From assembly GCF_003014485.1 (NCBI RefSeq), contig NZ_PYGA01000022.1, positions 1-64,000 of the forward strand: a stretch of 64,000 nucleotides of DNA, in the 5' to 3' direction. The notes below the pieces were generated by a model. That model was given only the letters and a program-made list of their open reading frames with translations. It did not search any database and was not told the DNA's origin. This document shows, piece by piece, positions 59,261-64,000 of the stretch (position 1 is its first letter; the number at the start of each line of letters is the position of its first letter). Source of the DNA: Murinocardiopsis flavida (lineage in GTDB: Bacteria > Actinomycetota > Actinomycetes > Streptosporangiales > Streptosporangiaceae). The position numbers and the translations under genes are program-made.

Positions 59261-60606
59261 TACCGCTGGAGTTCGTACGGGGTGACCTGGCGGCGGTACT
59301 CCTGCCACTCGGCCTTCTTGTTGCGCAGGAAGAAGTCGTAGACGTGCTCGCCGAGGGTCTCGGCGACCAGTTCGCTGTTCTCCATGGCGCGGATGGCTTC
59401 GTCGAGGCTCTGCGGGAGCGGGGCGATGCCGAGCGCGCGGCGCTCGGAGTCGGTGAGCGCCCACACGTCGTCCTCGGCGCCCGGCGGCAGCTCGTAGCCC
59501 TCCTCGATGCCCTTCAGCCCGGCGGCGAGGATGACGGCGTAGGCCAGGTACGGGTTGCACGCGGTGTCGAGCGAGCGGATCTCGATGCGGCTGGAGTTGG
59601 ACTTGGTGGGCTTGTACATGGGCACCCGCACCAGCGCCGAGCGGTTGTTGTGGCCCCAGCAGATGTAGGCGGGGGCCTCGCCGCCCATGCCGGCCGACGC
59701 CGCGGCGTTGTCCCACAGCCGCTTGTAGGAGTTGGTCCACTGGTTGCACACGGCCGTGATCTCGGCGGCGTGCCGCAGCAGGCCCGCGATGAACCCGCGC
59801 CCCACCTTGGACAGCTGGTACTCGGCGCCCGGCTCGTGGAACGCGTTGCGGTCGCCCTCGAACAGCGACAGGTGGGTGTGCATGCCCGAGCCCGGGTACT
59901 CGGTGAACGGCTTGGGCATGAACGTGGCGTAGACGTCCTGCTCCATCGCCACCTCCTTCATGACCAGGCGGAAGGTCATGATGTTGTCGGCGGTGGTGAG
60001 GGCGTCGGCGTAGCGGAGGTCGATCTCCTGCTGCCCGGGGCCGCCCTCGTGGTGGCTGAACTCCACCGAGATGCCCATGGCTTCGAGCATGTTGATGGCG
60101 TTGCGGCGGAAGTCGTGGGCGCTGTTGTGCGGGGTGTGGTCGAAGTAGCCGCCGGAGTCGTTGGGCTCGGGGAACTCGCCCGGCCCCGGCTTCTTCTTCA
60201 GGAGGTAGAACTCGATCTCGGGGTGGGTGTAGAAGGTGAACCCGAGGTCGGACGCCTTGCTGAGGGTCCGCTTCAGGACGTGCCGCGGGTCGGCGTAGCT
60301 GGGCGTGCCGTCGGGCATCAGGATGTCGCAGTACATGCGCGCGGTGCCGTGGGGCTCGTTGCGCCACGGGAGCACCTGGAAGGTCGACGGGTCGGGCTGG
60401 GCCAGCATGTCGGCCTCGTACACCCGCGCGAACCCCTCGATGGCCGACCCGTCGAACCCGATGCCCTCGGAGAACGCCGCTTCGAGCTCGGCGGGGGCGA
60501 CGGCCACCGACTTGAGGTATCCGAGCACGTCGGTGAACCACAGTCGGACGAACCGGATATCGCGCTCCTCCAGCGTGCGGAGCACGAATTCCTGCTGTCG
60601 GTTCAC
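59245..60606 (-). CDS. Glutamine synthetase-like ligase, GlnA2 type (probable gamma-glutamylpolyamine synthetase)
   Basis: A 453-aa type I glutamine synthetase fold. It shows IRFVRLWFTDVLGYLKSVAV, the Asp-flap block IGFDGSAIEGFARVYEADML, metal ligands in FTFYTHPEIEFYLLKKK, PGSGMHTHLSLFEGDRNAF, the ATP/substrate loop YKPTKSNSSRIEIRS and NPYLAYAVILAAGLKGIEEG. The Tyr that is adenylylated in classical GlnA is replaced by Trp (DDVWALTDSERRALG), as in actinobacterial GlnA2 and GlnA4. The Streptomyces coelicolor GlnA2 (SCO2241), also near nadE, is reported to glutamylate polyamines. The same activity here is inferred from similarity and synteny. Confidence 0.88.
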   Translation of the reverse strand: MNRQQEFVLRTLEERDIRFVRLWFTDVLGYLKSVAVAPAELEAAFSEGIGFDGSAIEGFARVYEADMLAQPDPSTFQVLPWRNEPHGTARMYCDILMPDGTPSYADPRHVLKRTLSKASDLGFTFYTHPEIEFYLLKKKPGPGEFPEPNDSGGYFDHTPHNSAHDFRRNAINMLEAMGISVEFSHHEGGPGQQEIDLRYADALTTADNIMTFRLVMKEVAMEQDVYATFMPKPFTEYPGSGMHTHLSLFEGDRNAFHEPGAEYQLSKVGRGFIAGLLRHAAEITAVCNQWTNSYKRLWDNAAASAGMGGEAPAYICWGHNNRSALVRVPMYKPTKSNSSRIEIRSLDTACNPYLAYAVILAAGLKGIEEGYELPPGAEDDVWALTDSERRALGIAPLPQSLDEAIRAMENSELVAETLGEHVYDFFLRNKKAEWQEYRRQVTPYELQRYLPTL

Positions 60607-60792
60607 GGTCTGCCTTCCTGATCGGCGGTGTCGGGCGCGGCCGGCGGGACTGCCGCCTTCCTACCAGACGACTCGAAGCGAGTGTGCCCTGTCAAGGTTT
60701 CCACCGCGTTAACGCGCAGGGCTGAACGACCAGGTGGCAGGCGTTAGGGAGCGGGATCACCCGCCGGAGGGCGCCGCGGCGGCCCGGCGGAC

Positions 60793-60798
60793 TAGGCT
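60793..60798 (+). promoter_or_regulatory. Probable -10 box (TAGGCT) of nadE, leaderless
   Basis: TAGGCT ends 6 nt before the GTG at 60805, with no Shine-Dalgarno. This implies transcription starting at or next to the start codon. Confidence 0.55.
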
Positions 60799-60804
60799 CG
60801 GTCC

Positions 60805-62571
60805 GTGGCTCAACTGCGCATCGCACTCGCACAGATCAACACGACCGTCGGCGACCTCGCCGGAAACGCCGACCTGGTCGCCGCCTACGCCCGCCGCGCC
60901 GCCGATTCAGGCGCGCACCTGGTGGTGTTCCCGGAGATGACCCTCACCGGGTACCCGGTCGAGGACCTCGCACTGCGACGCTCCTTCGTCGACGCCTCCA
61001 TCGGCGCCGTCGGGGACCTGGCGGCCCGGCTCGACGAAGAAGGGCTGGGCTCGCTGCCCGTCGTCGTGGGCTACCTGGGCCGCGCAGAAGGGGCCGAACC
61101 CCGTTACGGCAGACCGCCCGGCGCGCCGCAGAACGCCCTCGCGCTGCTGCACCACGGGCGTGTCGCCGCGGTCTCCGCAAAGCACCACCTGCCCAACTAC
61201 GGCGTGTTCGACGAAGCGCGCTACTTCGTCCCCGGCGACACCCTGCCGGTGGTGCGGCTGCACGGCATCGACGTGGCGTTCGCCATCTGCGAGGACCTGT
61301 GGCAGGACGGCGGCCCAGTGGCGGCCGTGCGCGACGCGGGCGCCGCGCTGCTCGTCGTCGCCAACGGCTCGCCGTACGAGCGCGACAAGGACGACGCCCG
61401 GCTGGAGCTGTGCGCGCGCCGCGCCCGCGAGGCCGGCGCCGCCCTGGCCTACGTCAACCTGGTGGGCGGCCAGGACGAGCTGGTCTTCGACGGCGACTCC
61501 CTGGTGGTCGACTCCGGCGGCGAGCTGCTGGCGCGCGCCGCCCAGTTCGAGGAGGCGCTGCTGGTCACCGACCTCGAACTCCCGGTCGCGGGCACCGCAG
61601 CCGGTGCCGCTGATGGCGGCGGCGACGGCCCGGCGGGCGAGGTCGCCATCGAGCGGACCACCGTCGACGACGCGCCGGTCGCCGCCTACCCCCCGCTCGC
61701 CCCGGTGGTCGCCCCCCGGCTCGACCCCGTCGGCGAGGTCTACGCCGCCGTGGTCACCGGCACCCGCGACTACATCGGCAAGAACGGGTTCGGGTCGGTG
61801 ATCCTCGGCCTGTCGGGCGGCATCGACTCCGCGCTGGTCGCGGCCATCGCCGCCGACGCGATCGGCCCCGAACGGGTCAACGCCGTCCTCATGCCCAGCC
61901 GCTACTCCTCCGACCACTCCGTGGGAGACGCGGAGGAGCTGGTCAAGCGCACGGGCATCAACGGCCGCACCATCGCGGTGGCGCCGATCGTCGCGGCGTA
62001 CGAGACCGCGTTCCCCTGCGACGGCCTCGCGGCCGAGAACCTCCAGGCGCGCGTGCGCGGCCAACTGCTCATGACCATCTCCAACCAGGAGGGCCACCTC
62101 GTCCTGACCACCGGGAACAAGAGCGAGCTGGCCACGGGCTACTCCACCCTCTATGGCGACTCCGCGGGCGGCTACGCCCCCATCAAGGACGCCTGGAAGG
62201 TCCTGGTGTGGGAGCTGGCACGGTGGCGCAACGCCGAGGCGGCGCGGCGCGGCGAGACCCCGCCCATCCCGGAGAACTCCATCAGCAAGCCGCCGAGCGC
62301 TGAGCTGAGCCCCGGCCAGGCCGACACCGACTCGCTGCCCGACTACCCAGTGCTCGACGCGCTCCTCGACGACTACGTGGGCACCGACCTCGGCCGCGCC
62401 GAACTGCTCGCGGCCGGGCACGACCCCGCCCTGATCGACCGGGTGATCCGCATGGTCGACCGCGCGGAGTACAAGCGGCGGCAGTACCCGCCCGGCCCCA
62501 AGATCAGCCGCCGCAACTTCGGCCGCGACCGCCGCCTGCCCATGACCAACCGGTGGGCCGCCCCGCGCTGA
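60805..62571 (+). CDS. nadE: Glutamine-dependent NAD+ synthetase
   Basis: A 588-aa two-domain enzyme making NAD+ from deamido-NAD+, ATP and glutamine. The N-terminal nitrilase-type glutaminase has Glu in VVFPEMTLTGYPVEDL, Lys in VSAKHHLPNYGVFDEAR and Cys in FAICEDLWQDGG. The C-terminal synthetase begins near residue 310 (YIGKNGFGSVILGLSGGIDS, with the SGGxDS pyrophosphate loop), then LMPSRYSSDHSVGDAEELVK, TGNKSELATGYSTLYGDSAG and RAEYKRRQYPPGPKIS. The start is GTG 60805, supported by the -10-like hexamer. The gene is divergent from the GlnA2-like gene. Confidence 0.95.
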   Translation: MAQLRIALAQINTTVGDLAGNADLVAAYARRAADSGAHLVVFPEMTLTGYPVEDLALRRSFVDASIGAVGDLAARLDEEGLGSLPVVVGYLGRAEGAEPRYGRPPGAPQNALALLHHGRVAAVSAKHHLPNYGVFDEARYFVPGDTLPVVRLHGIDVAFAICEDLWQDGGPVAAVRDAGAALLVVANGSPYERDKDDARLELCARRAREAGAALAYVNLVGGQDELVFDGDSLVVDSGGELLARAAQFEEALLVTDLELPVAGTAAGAADGGGDGPAGEVAIERTTVDDAPVAAYPPLAPVVAPRLDPVGEVYAAVVTGTRDYIGKNGFGSVILGLSGGIDSALVAAIAADAIGPERVNAVLMPSRYSSDHSVGDAEELVKRTGINGRTIAVAPIVAAYETAFPCDGLAAENLQARVRGQLLMTISNQEGHLVLTTGNKSELATGYSTLYGDSAGGYAPIKDAWKVLVWELARWRNAEAARRGETPPIPENSISKPPSAELSPGQADTDSLPDYPVLDALLDDYVGTDLGRAELLAAGHDPALIDRVIRMVDRAEYKRRQYPPGPKISRRNFGRDRRLPMTNRWAAPR

Positions 62572-62649
62572 CCCCGGCGCCAGAAGCGGACGGCCTCGAC
62601 GCGCTCAACGGGCTCGGCGGGTTCGTCGAGTCTGTCGGGCTCGGCGGCT

Positions 62650-64000
62650 TCAGTCGAGGCCCAGCTCGCGGGCGTGCGCCGCGGCGGCGCCGCGGTTGGC
62701 GAGCCCGAGCTTGCCGAGGATGTTCGACACGTGCACGCTCGCGGTCTTGGCGGAGATGAACAGCTCCCCGGCGATCTCGGCGTTGGTCCTGCCGCGGCTG
62801 AGCAGCCGCAGCACCTCGGTCTCGCGCGGGGTCAGGCCGGCCGGCGGCCCCGGGGGCGCCGACGCGGGGGTGGCGTCGAGCGCGATGCCGGTGCGGCGGG
62901 CGAGGTCGGTGACGCGGCGCTCAAGCGGTTCGGCGCCGGACTCCTTCGCGGCGTGCGCGGCCGCGCGCAGCAGCGGGGCGGCGCTGTGGCGGTCGCCCGC
63001 CGCCGCTGCCGCGGCGGCGGCACCCAGTTGGGCGTCGGCGCGCTGGAGCGACAGGCCGGTCGCCGCCCACTCCTGGACCGCGGCGCCCCAGGCGGCGTGG
63101 GCGTCGTCGGCGGGGGCCGCCTCGGCGTTGAGCAGGGTGGCCCGGACGCTGGAGCGCCAGGCGCCCTGGACTGCGCAGTGCACCGGTATCCGGTCGACGA
63201 GTGCGCTGATGCGGTCGTGGAGGTCGGCGGCTGCGTCGAATCCTTCGGCGGCGCGGTGTGCGTGCAGCGCCTGGGCCGCCGACTGGAGCAGCGGCCAGCC
63301 GTAGCTGAGGGCGGAGCCGGCCTCGAACGACGCGTCGCTGACCGAACGCGCGATGTCGATCGCGGACGCGGTGTCGCCGAAGACCCGGTGCGCGTCGATG
63401 GCGAAGGTGGCCGAGCAGATCGCGTGCTGGAGGTGCGCGAACCGAAGGGTGCCCAGGTGCCGGATGTGGCCGAGTACGGTCTCGGCCGTGGCGAGGTCGC
63501 CTTGCGCGAGGGCGATGGTGCCGTCGACGACGTGCATGAACGACCGCCACAGCGGCGGCTTCGCCCAGCTGAGTCCGTTGGCGACGGCGTCGCGCGCCGC
63601 GGCGAGCTCGCCGCGGTCGCGCAGGGCCTCCGCCTTGTTCAGCATCACGAAGGTGCTCATGGTGCGGTGCAGGTTGGACTGGTGGGCGCGTGCCAGGCCG
63701 AGGTCGGCGGCGTCGACCGCTTCGTCCAGGCGCCCGATCTCGCGCAGGAACGCCGACTTGTTGCTGATGCCGCGGAGTTCGAGCGCGGGTTCGTGCGCCG
63801 CCCGGGCGATGTCGACGCCTTCGCCGAACGCCGCGACGGCGGCGTCGAAGCGGCCGTCGTTTCCGTAGAGCGTGCCCAATGTGATGTGGGCGTCGGCCTC
63901 GGCGCAGCGGTCGCCGGACGCGGCGGCGTGCCGCAGTGCCGCCCGCGCGAGGTCGGCCACTGTGATGGCCCGTTCGTCGGCGGGGGCGGCGGCGGTGTTG
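62650..64000 (-). CDS. Large LuxR-type (LAL) regulator, partial (N-terminus outside window)
   Basis: The C-terminal 450 codons of a LAL-type regulator, open to the right window edge without a start. The visible part is a TPR-like helical array (ALRHAAASGDRCAEADAHIT; LGTLYGNDGRFDAAVAAFGE) ending in a LuxR HTH: LTPRETEVLRLLSRGRTNAE then IAGELFISAKTASVHVSNIL. The HTH and C-terminus (AAAAHARELGLD) closely resemble those of the 985-aa regulator at 56182-59139, so the two are paralogues. The ATPase domain is not in the window. It is convergent with nadE. Confidence 0.88.
   Translation of the reverse strand, partial: NTAAAPADERAITVADLARAALRHAAASGDRCAEADAHITLGTLYGNDGRFDAAVAAFGEGVDIARAAHEPALELRGISNKSAFLREIGRLDEAVDAADLGLARAHQSNLHRTMSTFVMLNKAEALRDRGELAAARDAVANGLSWAKPPLWRSFMHVVDGTIALAQGDLATAETVLGHIRHLGTLRFAHLQHAICSATFAIDAHRVFGDTASAIDIARSVSDASFEAGSALSYGWPLLQSAAQALHAHRAAEGFDAAADLHDRISALVDRIPVHCAVQGAWRSSVRATLLNAEAAPADDAHAAWGAAVQEWAATGLSLQRADAQLGAAAAAAAAGDRHSAAPLLRAAAHAAKESGAEPLERRVTDLARRTGIALDATPASAPPGPPAGLTPRETEVLRLLSRGRTNAEIAGELFISAKTASVHVSNILGKLGLANRGAAAAHARELGLD

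Noticed and set aside
1-64000. tRNA, rRNA, IS elements or prophage genes
   Set aside because: Scanning by eye found no cloverleaf-like sequences with CCA ends, no transposase motifs and no phage structural genes. Short or divergent RNAs could be missed without a covariance search.

Overview
This is a chromosome segment of a very high-GC actinomycete. Almost every codon ends in G or C, GTG starts are common, and neighbouring genes often overlap as GTGA or ATGA. Several starts lie 6-8 nt after a TAGGNT-type -10 box, which suggests leaderless transcripts. Coenzyme F420 genes recur (Fno, two LLM-type oxidoreductases, one PPOX-type protein), and there is an IdeR/DmdR1-like iron box. Gene content fits a Nocardiopsaceae-like or other streptomycete-related genome, but the genus cannot be fixed from the sequence alone. 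No rRNA, tRNA, insertion sequence or CRISPR array was seen.

Layout. 0.6-2.5 kb: an aldo/keto reductase and a SUMF1-fold protein. 2.5-7.5 kb: a GntR/FCD regulator divergent from a class III CoA-transferase, a CitE-like lyase, a TRAP-type large permease and a 74-aa membrane protein, closed by a strong terminator. This looks like uptake, CoA activation and cleavage of a small (di)carboxylic acid. 7.5-11.7 kb: sbcC/sbcD. 11.7-21.1 kb: a six-gene minus-strand operon (Fe-S oxidoreductase, FAD-linked oxidase, 102-aa unknown, amino-acid/amine permease, aldehyde dehydrogenase, F420/flavin LLM oxidoreductase), divergent from a FadR-type regulator and a cytosolic single-Cache protein. This is the best candidate for an undescribed catabolic and sensing system. 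21-22.5 kb: an O-methyltransferase and a YdjM-like membrane hydrolase. 22.7-28.7 kb: a complete dpp-type peptide ABC importer. 28.8-32.5 kb: an iron-boxed heterodimeric ABC transporter of exporter fold with one degenerate ATP site. 32.5-33.9 kb: an orphan RHH antitoxin, a nested inverted repeat and small cell-wall-related genes. 33.9-39.2 kb: four peptidases (LdcA, S9, M20, DppA) that fit use of (D-)peptides together with the importer.

39.2-52.1 kb is mostly core genome: map, small conserved proteins, fno, a metal-receptor-fold protein, a VOC protein, an ABM-truncated hemoglobin fusion, a DUF4037 protein, an LLM oxidoreductase, panB, an MFS pump with its TetR, a PPOX protein and an L,D-transpeptidase. 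52.1-56.1 kb is an accessory island of slightly lower GC. It starts with 32-bp tandem repeats overlapping the transpeptidase stop codon, followed by long hairpins and short ORFs. Then come a prepilin-like-leader alpha/beta hydrolase broken by a frameshift, a lipoprotein, and an AAA/DUF4143 ATPase preceded by three 24-bp dyad repeats. 56.2-64 kb: two paralogous large LuxR (LAL) regulators flank a GlnA2-like glutamine synthetase homologue and nadE; the second regulator runs off the window end.
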